Assembly: GCF_008932115.1 (NCBI RefSeq)
Contig: NZ_CP044543.1
Span: 2,108,001 to 2,172,000, forward strand
Direction: 5' to 3'
Origin: Bradyrhizobium betae
GTDB taxonomy: Bacteria; Pseudomonadota; Alphaproteobacteria; Rhizobiales; Xanthobacteraceae
Length of the DNA: 64,000 bases
Below, one piece after another: positions 8,855-18,345 of this stretch; the first letter of the stretch is position 1; every line of letters begins with the position of its first letter. A program made the translations under genes and the position numbers. The notes below the pieces were generated by a model. The model did no database searches. It had not been told where the DNA came from and saw nothing but the letters and a program-made list of their open reading frames with translations.

Positions 8855-8948
8855 GCTTTCGGCTCGGCGCAAGACCGGGATTTCGTCGTTCCGCCCCGCG
8901 ATTCCGCATCGCCATCCGTTTCCGCGCCATTCCGAGCCAGTCAGCCTC

Positions 8949-11900
8949 ATGTCCGAAAAGCCGCAAAAGTCCGACGCCCAAAAATCCGACGCCAAGGACT
9001 ATTCGAAAACCCTGTTCCTGCCGCAGACGGAATTCCCGATGCGCGCCGGCCTGCCGCAGCGCGAGCCGGAGATCCTGAAATACTGGAACGACATCGGCCT
9101 CTACGACAAGCTCCGCAAGGAAGCCGAGGGCCGCGCCAAGTTCGTGCTGCATGACGGCCCGCCCTACGCCAACGGCAACATCCATATCGGGCACGCGCTG
9201 AACAAGATCCTCAAGGACGTCGTGACCAAGAGCCAGCAGATGCTCGGTTTCGACTCCAATTACGTGCCCGGCTGGGACTGCCACGGCCTGCCGATCGAAT
9301 GGAAGATCGAGGAGGAGAACTACCGCTCCAAGGGCAAGCAGAAGCCGGATTTCCGCGACTCCGCCGCGATGGTGGCGTTCCGGAAAGAGTGCCGCGCCTA
9401 TGCGACGCACTGGATCAACGTGCAGCGCGAGGAATTCAAGCGGCTCGGCATCATCGGCGACTGGGACCATCCCTATCAGACGATGAGCTATCCGGCCGAA
9501 GCGCAAATCGCCCGCGAACTGATGAAGTTCGCAGCCAACGGCACGCTCTATCGCGGCTCCAAGCCGGTGATGTGGAGCGTGGTCGAGAAGACCGCGCTTG
9601 CGGAGGCCGAGGTCGAGTATGAGGACCACACCTCCGACACGGTATGGGTGAAGTTTCCGGTCACCTCGCCGGCCCACGGCGCGCTCGCCTCGGCCAGCGT
9701 CGTGATCTGGACCACCACGCCGTGGACGCTGCCGGGCAACCGCGCGATCTCGTTCTCGCCGAAGATCGGCTACGGCCTCTATGAGGTCACCGACGCGCCT
9801 GCGGATAACTGGGCCAAGAACGGCGATCTGCTGATCCTGGCGGATGCGCTGGCCGAAAGCGTGTTCAAGCAGGCCCGCGTCACCGCCTACAAGAAGGTGC
9901 GCGACATCCCGGCCGACACGCTCGATGCGGTCGAATGCGCTCATCCGCTGAAAGGCACCGGCGGCGGCTACGAATTCACGGTCCCGTTGCTTCCCGGCGA
10001 TCACGTCACCGACGACACCGGCACCGGCTTCGTGCACACCGCGCCAGGTCACGGCCGCGAAGACTTTGATGTCTGGATGACCAATGCGCGCGAACTGGAT
10101 GCGCGCGGCATCAACACCACGATCCCCTATACGGTCGACGAAAACGGCGCCCTCACCGACCATGCCCCCGGCTTCACCGGCAAGCGCGTGCTCACCGACA
10201 AGGGCGAGAAGGGCGATGCCAACGAGGCCGTGATCAAGGCGCTGATCGAGGCCGGCAAGCTGCTCGCGCGCGGCCGCCTCAAGCACCAATATCCGCATTC
10301 ATGGCGCTCGAAGAAACCGGTGATCTTCCGCAACACGCCGCAATGGTTCATCGCGATGGACAAGGACATCAGCGATGACGGGCACGCGAAGAAGGGCGAC
10401 ACGCTGCGCGCCCGCGCGCTGCACGCGATCTCGGTCACGCAATGGGTGCCGCCGTCGGGCGAGAACCGCATCAACGGCATGATCGCCAATCGTCCGGACT
10501 GGGTGATCTCGCGCCAGCGCGCCTGGGGCGTGCCGATCGCAGTGTTCGTGCGCGAGAAGAGCGACGGTTCGGCCGAGATCCTGCAGGACGAGATCGTCAA
10601 CCAACGCATCGCCGAAGCCTTCATGACGGAAGGCGCCGACGCCTGGTACATGGACGGCGCCCGCGAGCGCTTCCTCGGGTCCCGCGCGAGCGAAGACTGG
10701 AAGAAGATCGACGACATCTGCGACGTCTGGTTCGATTCCGGCTCTACGCACGCCTTCGTGCTTGAGGATCGCCAGAACTTCCCGCAGCTCGGCAACATCG
10801 TCCGCAAGGTCGACGGCGGCAGCGACACCGTGATGTATCTGGAAGGCAGCGACCAGCATCGCGGCTGGTTCCACTCCTCGCTGCTGGAAAGCGCGGGCAC
10901 GCGCGGCCGCGCGCCCTACGACATCGTGCTCACCCACGGCTTCACGCTCGACGAGAACGGCCGCAAGATGTCGAAGTCGATCGGCAACACCGTCGAGCCG
11001 CAGAAGGTGATCAAGGATTCGGGCGCGGACATCCTGCGCCTGTGGGTCTGCGCGACCGACTATGCCGACGACCAGCGCATCGGCCCGGAGATCCTGAAGA
11101 ACACCATCGAGACCTATCGCAAGCTGCGCAACACCACGCGCTGGATGCTTGGAACGCTGCATCACTTCAAGCCGAGCGAGAAGGTCGCCCATGCCGAGAT
11201 GCCCGAGCTCGAGCGGTTGATGCTGCACGAACTGGCCGGCCATGCCGAAAACATTCGCAAGGCCTACGCCGCGTTCGACTACAAGACCGTCGTCGCGAGC
11301 CTCTCGGCCTTCATGAACTCAGAGCTGTCCGCGTTCTATTTCGACATCCGCAAGGACACGCTGTATTGCGATCCGCCGTCCTCGGTGGCGCGCAAGGCAG
11401 CGCTCACCACGATCGACCTGTTGTGCGACGCCATCCTGAAATGGCTCGCCCCGATCCTCAGCTTCACGACCGACGAGGCCTGGCGGATGTTCCGGCCGGA
11501 TGCGGCGCCTTCCGTCCATTTGACCCTCTTCCCCGAGGGCCTCGAACAATTCCGTGACGCAAGGCTCGCCGCGAAATGGGAGATCATTCGCAACGTCCGC
11601 CGCGTCGTCACCGGTGCGCTCGAGCTCGAGCGTGCGGCCAAGAACATCGGCTCGTCGCTGGAGGCCTCGCCGGTGATCTATGTCGCCGAGCGCGACATGC
11701 TGGCGACGCTGTTCGACATCGACCTCGCCGAGATCTGCATCACCTCGAACTACGAGGTCCGCGAGGGTGAGGCGCCGGCATCGGCGTTCCGTCTCGATGC
11801 CGTGCCCGGTGTCGCGGTCGTGGTCGAGAAGGCGGTCGGCACCAAATGCGCCCGCTCCTGGAAGATTTCGCCGACGGTCGGCGAAGACCCCGAATATCCC

Positions 11901-11963
11901 GACGTCACCCCGCGCGACGCCAAGGCGCTGCGCGAATGGAAGGCGCTCGGGGTGGTGGCCTGA
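8949..11963 (+). CDS. ileS: Isoleucyl-tRNA synthetase
   Basis: A 1004-residue class Ia aminoacyl-tRNA synthetase charging tRNA-Ile. The HIGH motif is at residues 79-82 and KMSKS at 673-677. The CP1 editing region lies between them ([13 protein letters not shown], then [16 protein letters not shown]), followed by the tRNA-contacting [14 protein letters not shown] segment. The last 200 residues are the anticodon-binding helical domain. A lysine/serine/aspartate-rich tail of about 15 residues precedes the conserved start. lspA follows after eight bases. An isoleucine-rich mini-ORF lies upstream. Confidence 0.97.
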   Translation: MSEKPQKSDAQKSDAKDYSKTLFLPQTEFPMRAGLPQREPEILKYWNDIGLYDKLRKEAEGRAKFVLHDGPPYANGNIHIGHALNKILKDVVTKSQQMLGFDSNYVPGWDCHGLPIEWKIEEENYRSKGKQKPDFRDSAAMVAFRKECRAYATHWINVQREEFKRLGIIGDWDHPYQTMSYPAEAQIARELMKFAANGTLYRGSKPVMWSVVEKTALAEAEVEYEDHTSDTVWVKFPVTSPAHGALASASVVIWTTTPWTLPGNRAISFSPKIGYGLYEVTDAPADNWAKNGDLLILADALAESVFKQARVTAYKKVRDIPADTLDAVECAHPLKGTGGGYEFTVPLLPGDHVTDDTGTGFVHTAPGHGREDFDVWMTNARELDARGINTTIPYTVDENGALTDHAPGFTGKRVLTDKGEKGDANEAVIKALIEAGKLLARGRLKHQYPHSWRSKKPVIFRNTPQWFIAMDKDISDDGHAKKGDTLRARALHAISVTQWVPPSGENRINGMIANRPDWVISRQRAWGVPIAVFVREKSDGSAEILQDEIVNQRIAEAFMTEGADAWYMDGARERFLGSRASEDWKKIDDICDVWFDSGSTHAFVLEDRQNFPQLGNIVRKVDGGSDTVMYLEGSDQHRGWFHSSLLESAGTRGRAPYDIVLTHGFTLDENGRKMSKSIGNTVEPQKVIKDSGADILRLWVCATDYADDQRIGPEILKNTIETYRKLRNTTRWMLGTLHHFKPSEKVAHAEMPELERLMLHELAGHAENIRKAYAAFDYKTVVASLSAFMNSELSAFYFDIRKDTLYCDPPSSVARKAALTTIDLLCDAILKWLAPILSFTTDEAWRMFRPDAAPSVHLTLFPEGLEQFRDARLAAKWEIIRNVRRVVTGALELERAAKNIGSSLEASPVIYVAERDMLATLFDIDLAEICITSNYEVREGEAPASAFRLDAVPGVAVVVEKAVGTKCARSWKISPTVGEDPEYPDVTPRDAKALREWKALGVVA

Positions 11964-11971
11964 GCCCGGCT

Positions 11972-12466
11972 ATGGCCCCACTCCGCGCCGGCATCCTCGC
12001 GGCAATGGTCACGCTCGTGGCCGACCAGGCCTCGAAGCTCTGGCTGCTGAACGTGTTCGACCTCGCCCGCCGCGGCGTGGTGAAGGTGATGCCGTTCTTT
12101 GACCTGGTGCTGGCCTGGAACATCGGCATCAGCTTCGGCTGGCTCCAGAACGACAGCCAGGCCGCCCAGATCGGGCTGATGGCGGTCAAGGCCGTGGCCG
12201 TGGTCGCCCTCGCCATCTGGATGGCCCGCTCGCACACCCTGCTGGCGACGGTCGCGCTTGGCCTGATCATCGGCGGCGCCATCGGCAACGGCATCGATCG
12301 CTTCGCCTATGGCGCGGTGGTCGATTTCGCCCTGTTCCATCTCGAGATCGGCGGAAATACCTATAATTGGTACGTGTTTAACCTCGCGGACGTAGCCATC
12401 GTTGTCGGGGTGGCGGGGCTATTGTATGATTCCTTCCTGGGGGTACCCGCCGCAAAAGCGCCCTGA
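11972..12466 (+). CDS. lspA: Lipoprotein signal peptidase (signal peptidase II)
   Basis: A 164-residue four-helix inner-membrane aspartyl protease that cleaves prolipoprotein signal peptides before the lipid-modified cysteine. The catalytic aspartates are D109 in GNGIDRFAYGAVVDF and D140 in FNLADVAI. I start at the ATG eight bases after ileS; an upstream in-frame reading is just the ileS sequence in another frame. The ileS-lspA pairing is classic. Its substrates would include the putative lipoprotein encoded near 57.4 kb. Confidence 0.95.
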   Translation: MAPLRAGILAAMVTLVADQASKLWLLNVFDLARRGVVKVMPFFDLVLAWNIGISFGWLQNDSQAAQIGLMAVKAVAVVALAIWMARSHTLLATVALGLIIGGAIGNGIDRFAYGAVVDFALFHLEIGGNTYNWYVFNLADVAIVVGVAGLLYDSFLGVPAAKAP

Positions 12467-12572
12467 TCCCGGCCGATACGGGCTGGCAGGTGGAACCTTG
12501 CTTTTTGCGAGGATTGGCCGCGTTTGAGCGGCAAAGAGCAGCTATCTGCCACAATATGGAACAGGTACAGTA

Positions 12573-13301
12573 ATGCGCAGCTCGAAGACCAGCGGTTCGA
12601 TGGTTCGAGGCCCCAAAGCGGGGTTCTGGCGGGCGTTGAAATTGTCCGCTGTCATGCTCGGCATCGGTCTCGTCATGTCGGCCGGCCCGGTGCGCGCCGG
12701 TGACGACGACGAGGACGATGACGGGATGACCTTCGAAGAGAAGATCATCGACAATCTGATGTCCGGCATCGGCGCCAAGAGCATGGAAAAGCCCGGCATC
12801 GAATACCGCGAGCGTTCGCCGCTGGTGGTGCCGCCCAAGCTCGATTTGCCGCCGCCCGCGACCCAGGCCAAGGTCGCGCCGAACTGGCCTAAGGACCCCG
12901 AGGAAAAGCGCCGCAAGCAAGCCATCGCCGCGCGCAAGAAGGCCACCAAGGAAACGGAAAACTGGCAGGCCGCACGGCCTCTGACGCCTGCCGAGATGAA
13001 GGCCGGCCAGGTGGCCGCACCGGAGCGCACGACCAACGATCCGATCCAGCCAGGCACCAACGGCAACCCGTCGCTCAGCAATGCCGAGCTCGGCTATACC
13101 GGTGGCCTTTGGAACATGATGAGGGGCGTCGGCGGTGGGTCCGAAGCCAAGCAATTCACCACCGAGCCGCCGCGCTCGTCTCTGGTCGAGCCCCCGCCAG
13201 GATACCAGACACCGTCGCCGAACTACGCCTATGGCGCCGGCAAGGACAATACGAAGAAGACCTATTTCGACATCATGTCGGGCAAGGACAAGGAGCAATA
13301 G
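12573..13301 (+). CDS. Exported protein of unknown function downstream of lspA
   Basis: A 242-residue protein with a hydrophobic segment near residues 24-44 (LKLSAVMLGIGLVMSAGPVRA) that looks like a signal peptide with an AxA-type cleavage site, after an unusually long, basic lead-in. The mature part opens with an acidic run (GDDDEDDDG), then is low-complexity and rich in Pro, Lys and Glu, with no recognisable catalytic motif. Its position between lspA and the M16 peptidase pair suggests an envelope role. I do not recognise the family with certainty. Confidence 0.7.
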   Translation: MRSSKTSGSMVRGPKAGFWRALKLSAVMLGIGLVMSAGPVRAGDDDEDDDGMTFEEKIIDNLMSGIGAKSMEKPGIEYRERSPLVVPPKLDLPPPATQAKVAPNWPKDPEEKRRKQAIAARKKATKETENWQAARPLTPAEMKAGQVAAPERTTNDPIQPGTNGNPSLSNAELGYTGGLWNMMRGVGGGSEAKQFTTEPPRSSLVEPPPGYQTPSPNYAYGAGKDNTKKTYFDIMSGKDKEQ

Positions 13302-13505
13302 CGCTCCCTGCCTGGTGCAGCGTGCTGCGAGAAGAACCTGTCGCCGGCGGCCGAGGCTCGCCGGTTGAGGCCCATAAATTGCCTATCAGTAACTTGCCAC
13401 CGGGTTGAGTTCTCTGCTTCGTGACGCGAAGCCTCAGCCGCACGGTGTAGCATGCCGTGCCTTTCGAGCCGGACGTCCGGGCTCGGCCTTTCACCAGGGA
13501 TCATG

Positions 13506-14897
13506 ATGTCCGCAAACCGTTCGGTTGCCTGCCTCCTTGCCGCGCTGCTTTCGACGAGTGTCCTGACGGCCGGCGCGGCCCTCGCCCAGACCACGGTGAC
13601 ATCGGCTCCGCCCGCCAGCTTCACGCTCGGCAACGGCATGCAGGTCGTGGTGATCCCGGACCACCGCACGCCCGTGGTCACCGAGATGATCTGGTACAAG
13701 GTCGGCTCGGCCGACGAGACGCCGGGCAAGTCCGGGCTCGCGCACTTCCTCGAGCATCTGATGTTCAAGGGCACCGAGAAGCATCCGGTCGGTGAATTCT
13801 CCCAGACCGTGCTCCGCGTCGGCGGCAACGAGAACGCCTCGACCTCGGTCGACTACACCAATTACTACCAGCGCGTGCCGAAAGAGCAGCTGCCGACCAT
13901 GATGGAGTTCGAGGCCGATCGCATGACCGGTCTGATCCTCAAGGACGAGAACGTGCTGCCCGAGCGCGATGTCGTGCTGGAAGAATACAACATGCGCGTC
14001 GCCAACAATCCGGACGCGCGGCTCAACGAGCAGATCATGGCCGCGCTCTATCTCAATCATCCCTATGGCCGGCCGGTGATCGGCTGGCACCAGGAGATCG
14101 AGAAGCTCGACCGCGAGGACGCGCTCGCCTTCTACCGCCGCTTCTACGCGCCGAACAACGCGATCCTGGTCATCGCGGGCGACGTCGAGGCCGCCGACAT
14201 CCGTCCGCTGGTCGAACGCAATTTCGGCTCGATCCCGGCCCAGCCCGCGATCCCGGCACGCCGCGTCCGCCCGCAGGAGCCGGAGCCGGCCGCACCTCGC
14301 TCCGTCACGCTGGCGGATCCGCGCGTCGAGCAGCCGAGCCTGCGCCGCTATTATCTCGTGCCTTCCGCAACGACGGCCGCGGCCGGCGAAAGCGCTGCCC
14401 TCGACGTGCTGGCGCAGTTGATGGGCAGCGGCAGCAATTCCTATCTCTACCGCGCGCTCGTGGTCGACAAGCCGCTCGCGGTCTCGGCCAGCGCCAGCTA
14501 TTCGAGCATCTCGCTCGATCCGACCCAGTTCGCCGTGGCGGCTTCGCCGAAACCCGGTGTCAGCTTCGCCGAGGTCGAGCAGGTGATCGACGGCGTCATT
14601 GCCGACGTCGCGCAGAATCCGATCCGCGCCGAGGACCTGGAGCGGGTCAAGACCCAGCTCATCGCCGAAGCGATCTACGCGCAGGACAACCAGGCCGTGC
14701 TGGCGCGCTGGTATGGCGGCGCGCTGACGACGGGGCTGTCGATCGAGGACATCCGAAGCTGGCCCGACCGCATCCGTGCCGTCACCGCCGAACAGGTTCG
14801 CACGGCTGCACAGAAATGGCTCGAGAAGAAGCGCTCGGTGACGGGCTATCTGATCAAGGACACCACCGCCGCCAAGCGCGAGGAGAAGCGTTCGTGA
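13506..14897 (+). CDS. M16 zinc peptidase, catalytic subunit, exported
   Basis: A 463-residue insulinase/processing-peptidase-like protein. A signal peptide (about residues 1-28, ending in ALAQ) targets it to the periplasm. The inverted zinc motif HFLEH is at residues 80-84 and the third zinc-ligand region is the later EEYNMRV segment. The C-terminal M16 domain carries the SYLYRALV segment. Of two adjacent ATG codons the second has the better distance to AGGGA. The stop overlaps the GTG start of the second M16 gene, so the two are likely made together and work as a heterodimer. Confidence 0.9.
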   Translation: MSANRSVACLLAALLSTSVLTAGAALAQTTVTSAPPASFTLGNGMQVVVIPDHRTPVVTEMIWYKVGSADETPGKSGLAHFLEHLMFKGTEKHPVGEFSQTVLRVGGNENASTSVDYTNYYQRVPKEQLPTMMEFEADRMTGLILKDENVLPERDVVLEEYNMRVANNPDARLNEQIMAALYLNHPYGRPVIGWHQEIEKLDREDALAFYRRFYAPNNAILVIAGDVEAADIRPLVERNFGSIPAQPAIPARRVRPQEPEPAAPRSVTLADPRVEQPSLRRYYLVPSATTAAAGESAALDVLAQLMGSGSNSYLYRALVVDKPLAVSASASYSSISLDPTQFAVAASPKPGVSFAEVEQVIDGVIADVAQNPIRAEDLERVKTQLIAEAIYAQDNQAVLARWYGGALTTGLSIEDIRSWPDRIRAVTAEQVRTAAQKWLEKKRSVTGYLIKDTTAAKREEKRS

Positions 14898-16261
14898 CCT
14901 ATCCCTTCCTTCGACGCATTGCATTCTCCCTTGCCGCCGGCACCGCGTTTGCGCTCGCGACCATCTCGCCATCGCAAGCCGCAGCAAAGATCCAGCGCCT
15001 GGTCTCGCCTGGCGGCATCGAGGCCTGGTTCGTGCAGGATGCGACCGTGCCGCTGATCGCCATGGAATATTCCTTTGCCGGCGGCTCGTCCCAGGACCCC
15101 AGGGACAAGTCGGGTGTCGCCAACCTGGTCGGCGACCTCCTCGACGAAGGCTCCGGAGATCTCGACTCCAAGACCTTCCACGAACGGCTCGACCGCCGCG
15201 CCATCGAGCTCAATTTCAGCACCAGCCGCGATACCTTCCGCGGCAGCCTGCGCATGCTGCGCGACAACAAGGACGAGGCCTTCGACCTGCTCCGGAGCGC
15301 GCTGACCTCGCCGCATTTCGACACCGCCGACGTCGAGCGTATCCGTTCCCAGGTGATCTCGGGCCTGCGCCGCGAGACCACCAACCCGACCTCGCTGGCG
15401 AGCCGCAAATTCCTGGAGGTCGCATTCGGCGATCATCCCTACGGACGGCAGACCAACGGCACGCTCGACAGCGTGCCGACCATCACGGTCGCAGACATGA
15501 AGGATTATGTCGGCCGCGTACTCGCCAGAGACACGTTGAAGATCGCGGTCGTCGGCGACGTCGATGCCGCCACCCTCGGCAAGCTGCTCGACCACACCTT
15601 CGGCAGCCTGCCCGCCAAGGCCAACCTCACGCCGGTCGCTGACGTCGAGGCGGTCAAGCCGCCGCAGCGCGCCTTCGTGCCGCTCGACGTGCCGCAGACC
15701 GTCATCACCTTCGGCGGCCCCGGCGTGAAGCGCAGCGATCCGAACTTCATGGCCGCCTATGTCGTCAACCACATTCTCGGCGGCGGCGGCCTGTCCTCGC
15801 GGCTCTATCACGAGGTCCGCGAGAAGCGCGGGCTGGCCTATTCGGTATTCGAATCGCTACTCTGGATGGAGCATTCGGCGATCTTCATCGGCAATACCGG
15901 CACGCGCGCAGACCGCGCCGGCGACACCATCGACGCCATCGAGAAGGAGGTGCGCCGCATCGCCGAGGAGGGCCCGACACAGAAGGAGCTCGACGAGGCC
16001 AAGTCCTACCTCAAGGGCTCGCAGATGCTGGCGCTCGACACCTCCTCCAAGCTGGCGCAGGCGCTGCTGCAATATCAGCAGGACAAGATGCCGATCGACT
16101 ACATCGAGAAGCGCAACGCCATCGTCGATGCGGTGACGCTCGATGACGCCAAGGCGGCCTCCAAGCGGCTCTGGGGCCAGGGCCTCCTGACCGTCGTCGT
16201 CGGCCGCGCCCCGCAGGCCGCCGCGCAGCCGGCGGCAGCACCGGCGACGAAGTCCAACTGA
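14894..16261 (+). CDS. M16 peptidase-like protein, non-catalytic partner, exported
   Basis: A 455-residue M16 protein read from a GTG that overlaps the upstream stop (GTGA), with GAGGAG placed correctly before it. A signal peptide ends near AxA (SQAAA). Where the catalytic partner has HxxEH this protein reads VANLVGDLLDEG, so zinc binding is lost. The C-terminal substrate-binding segment SRLYHEVREKRGLAYSV is well kept. This fits the known heterodimeric M16 arrangement, in which one chain is catalytic and the other supplies the Arg/Tyr site. A terminator hairpin follows. Confidence 0.9.
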   Translation: MTYPFLRRIAFSLAAGTAFALATISPSQAAAKIQRLVSPGGIEAWFVQDATVPLIAMEYSFAGGSSQDPRDKSGVANLVGDLLDEGSGDLDSKTFHERLDRRAIELNFSTSRDTFRGSLRMLRDNKDEAFDLLRSALTSPHFDTADVERIRSQVISGLRRETTNPTSLASRKFLEVAFGDHPYGRQTNGTLDSVPTITVADMKDYVGRVLARDTLKIAVVGDVDAATLGKLLDHTFGSLPAKANLTPVADVEAVKPPQRAFVPLDVPQTVITFGGPGVKRSDPNFMAAYVVNHILGGGGLSSRLYHEVREKRGLAYSVFESLLWMEHSAIFIGNTGTRADRAGDTIDAIEKEVRRIAEEGPTQKELDEAKSYLKGSQMLALDTSSKLAQALLQYQQDKMPIDYIEKRNAIVDAVTLDDAKAASKRLWGQGLLTVVVGRAPQAAAQPAAAPATKSN

Positions 16262-16280
16262 CGTCCCTTAACGTTTCCTG

Positions 16281-16306
16281 AAATGGCCGGGCTCGCCCGG
16301 CCATTT
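16281..16306 (+). terminator. Rho-independent-like hairpin after the M16 pair
   Basis: AAATGGCCGGG and CCCGGCCATTT form an 11-bp stem around a 4-base loop just after the second M16 gene. The T-run is limited to the end of the stem, so the call rests mainly on stem strength and position. Confidence 0.6.
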
Positions 16307-16377
16307 GCGTTTCGCATGGGTGCCATTGCCGAATGGTGGCGTCCGGGATATGTCCGGACATCACGAATGGTGTTCCC

Positions 16378-16794
16378 ATGCTGCGGATATCCCGCGATCT
16401 CGTCATCGACGAGGACGACATCGAGATCGGCTTTGTTCGCGCCTCGGGCCCCGGCGGCCAGAACGTCAACAAGGTCGCAACCTCGGCGCAATTGCGCTTC
16501 GACACCCGCAAGCTGACCTTGCCGGAGGATGCGGCATTGCGCCTTGCCCGTCTCGCCGGCCAGCGCATGACCAAGGACGGCGTCATCGTGATCCAGGCGC
16601 AGCGCTTCCGCACCCAGGAGCGCAACCGGCAGGATGCGATCGACCGCCTCACCGAGATCCTCAGCGAAGCGATGATACGGCCGAAGCCGCGGCGCGCGAC
16701 AAAGCCGACCTTCGGCTCCAAGCAACGCCGGCTCGAGGGCAAGAAGCGCCGCAGCGATATCAAGTCGAAACGCGGCGGACATTTCGACGATTGA
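16378..16794 (+). CDS. arfB: Alternative ribosome-rescue factor ArfB (YaeJ)
   Basis: A 138-residue peptidyl-tRNA hydrolase with the release-factor GGQ motif at residues 26-28 (SGPGGQNVNK). The C-terminal tail of about 35 residues is strongly basic (KKRRSDIKSKR region) and in this family sits in the empty mRNA channel of stalled ribosomes. It therefore releases nascent chains from non-stop complexes. Length fits ArfB, not full RF1/RF2. The chosen ATG gives the usual short N-terminus; an upstream in-frame start would add 15 unconserved residues. It appears to be monocistronic. Confidence 0.92.
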   Translation: MLRISRDLVIDEDDIEIGFVRASGPGGQNVNKVATSAQLRFDTRKLTLPEDAALRLARLAGQRMTKDGVIVIQAQRFRTQERNRQDAIDRLTEILSEAMIRPKPRRATKPTFGSKQRRLEGKKRRSDIKSKRGGHFDD

Positions 16795-16948
16795 TCGCGG
16801 CAGTCGATCGCACTGCAGATCGGTGCGAGCACATCGCGCGCTTTACGTTTTGTTCCCGTCCGAAACAGCCCGCTACTACCACCGCATGTTTGGCGGCGCC
16901 TAGAGTTTGCGCACGCTGAATTTGACGTGGATGGGCGGGCTTTTGTCG

Positions 16949-17335
16949 ATGCGCGCGGTCGTGCTGGGATTGTGCACTGCGGTGATGCTGGTGGTGCGGG
17001 TTGCCGACGCACAGATGCCGTTGCCGGCCGCAAGGCCGCCGGATGGCGCAACTCTGTTCAAGCAGCAATGCGCGGTGTGCCACACGATCAACTCGTCGGA
17101 GCCGATGCGGCAGGGCCCGCCGCTGGTCAAGATCGTGGGCCGACCCGCCGGCAAGGTCGACGGCTTCCGCTATTCCGAGAACCTGGCCAAAGCCGACTTC
17201 GCCTGGGACGAGACGAAGCTCGACGCCTGGCTGACCAATCCGCAAGCCGTCATTCCCGGCGTCGTCATGGTCTACCGGCAGGCCAAGCCGGAGACGCGCG
17301 CCGCCATCATCGCCTTTCTGAAGGAGCAGAACTGA
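16949..17335 (+). CDS. Periplasmic class I c-type cytochrome
   Basis: A 128-residue exported monoheme cytochrome. A signal peptide (about residues 1-21, ending ADA-Q) is followed by the heme motif C41-AV-C44-H45 and a probable axial methionine at M107 (PGVVMVYRQ). The GPPLVKIVGRPAG and FRYSENL segments match cytochrome c2-like proteins. Earlier in-frame starts (ATG at 16931, TTG at 16907) are possible; I chose the one giving the cleanest signal peptide. It opens a cluster with a GMC oxidoreductase and its Tat subunit, so it may be that enzyme's electron acceptor. Confidence 0.82.
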   Translation: MRAVVLGLCTAVMLVVRVADAQMPLPAARPPDGATLFKQQCAVCHTINSSEPMRQGPPLVKIVGRPAGKVDGFRYSENLAKADFAWDETKLDAWLTNPQAVIPGVVMVYRQAKPETRAAIIAFLKEQN

Positions 17336-17731
17336 ATGGCAAAGCCTGTTCATTCCATGATCCGCGTGTTCGACGAGGCGCGCTCGCTGGACTTTTACAG
17401 ACGCGCCTTCGGCCTCGAAGTCGCCGACCATCTGAAGTTTCCCGATTTTGCCCTGATCTACCTGCGTCATCCGTCGTCACCCTTCGAGGTGGAGCTGACG
17501 GTCAATTTCGATCGCAAGGAGCCTTACGCGCTCGGTGACGGCTACGGCCACCTCGCCGTGGTGGTCGAGGATCTCGACGCCGAACATGCCCGCTTCGAAC
17601 GCGAGAAGCTTGCGCCTGGGCCGCTGCGCGACTTCAAGCACGACGGCAAGACGCTGGCGCGCTTTTTCTTTGTCAGCGATCCCGATGGTTACAAGATCGA
17701 GGTGATCCAGCGGGGCGGACGTTTCAACTAA
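17336..17731 (+). CDS. Glyoxalase/VOC-fold metalloprotein (GloA-like)
   Basis: A 131-residue vicinal-oxygen-chelate protein. The metal ligands expected for glyoxalase I can be placed: H6, E53 (within FEVELT), H72 (YGHLAV) and E122 (YKIEVIQ). It begins directly after the stop of the cytochrome c gene. Lactoylglutathione lyase activity is plausible because all four ligands are present, but its position inside an oxidoreductase cluster leaves another substrate possible. No signal peptide is seen, so it is cytoplasmic, unlike its neighbours. Confidence 0.82.
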   Translation: MAKPVHSMIRVFDEARSLDFYRRAFGLEVADHLKFPDFALIYLRHPSSPFEVELTVNFDRKEPYALGDGYGHLAVVVEDLDAEHARFEREKLAPGPLRDFKHDGKTLARFFFVSDPDGYKIEVIQRGGRFN

Positions 17732-17766
17732 CCAAAATCAAAAAATCAAAATCAACGGAGGAAACC

Positions 17767-18315
17767 ATGAGAGAAGTCGATCGTCGAAGCAAGCACAGCC
17801 GCCGCGTCTTTCTCAAGGGCGCGGCAACCGCCGTGCCGGTCGCGGCCGTCGCTGCCAGCGTCGCCGTCAGCATCGAAGGCGCCTGGGCCGATGAGGCCGG
17901 CACGCTGTCACCGGCAACGATGAAGACATTGCTGAAGGTCGCGCGCGACATCTATCCGCACGATGTGCTCGGCGACAGCTACTACATCACCGCAATCAAG
18001 CCGTGGGACGGCAAGGCGGCCAAGGATCCCGCCGTCAAGTCGCTGATCAGCGACGGCGTCACGCGGCTCGATCAGAACGCGCGGGATCGCCACAAGGTCC
18101 CTTACGCCGAGGTGCCATGGGAAGCCGATCGCGTCGTGCTGCTGAAGGAGATCGAGCAGAGCGACTTCTTCCAGAAGGTGCGCGGCGACCTCGTCGTCTC
18201 GCTCTACAATCAGAAAGAGGTCTGGCCGCGGTTCGGCTACGAGGGCTCCTCCGCCGAACACGGCGGCTACATCAACCGCGGCTTCGCCGACATCGACTGG
18301 CTGCCCAAGGCCTAA
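17767..18315 (+). CDS. Tat-exported small subunit (gluconate 2-dehydrogenase subunit 3-like)
   Basis: A 182-residue protein with a textbook twin-arginine signal, SRRVFLKG at residues 11-18 followed by a hydrophobic stretch and an AWA-D cleavage site. The mature part (SPATMKTLLKVARDIYPHD, later EVWPRFGYEGSSAEHGGYINRGFADIDWLP) matches the small, cofactor-free subunit of FAD-dependent sugar/sugar-acid dehydrogenases, which carries the folded flavin subunit through the Tat pore. The start has a strong GGAGG. The GMC subunit follows 30 bases later. Confidence 0.85.
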   Translation: MREVDRRSKHSRRVFLKGAATAVPVAAVAASVAVSIEGAWADEAGTLSPATMKTLLKVARDIYPHDVLGDSYYITAIKPWDGKAAKDPAVKSLISDGVTRLDQNARDRHKVPYAEVPWEADRVVLLKEIEQSDFFQKVRGDLVVSLYNQKEVWPRFGYEGSSAEHGGYINRGFADIDWLPKA

Positions 18316-18345
18316 AGGCCACCCCAACGGTTCAGGAGAACGCAT

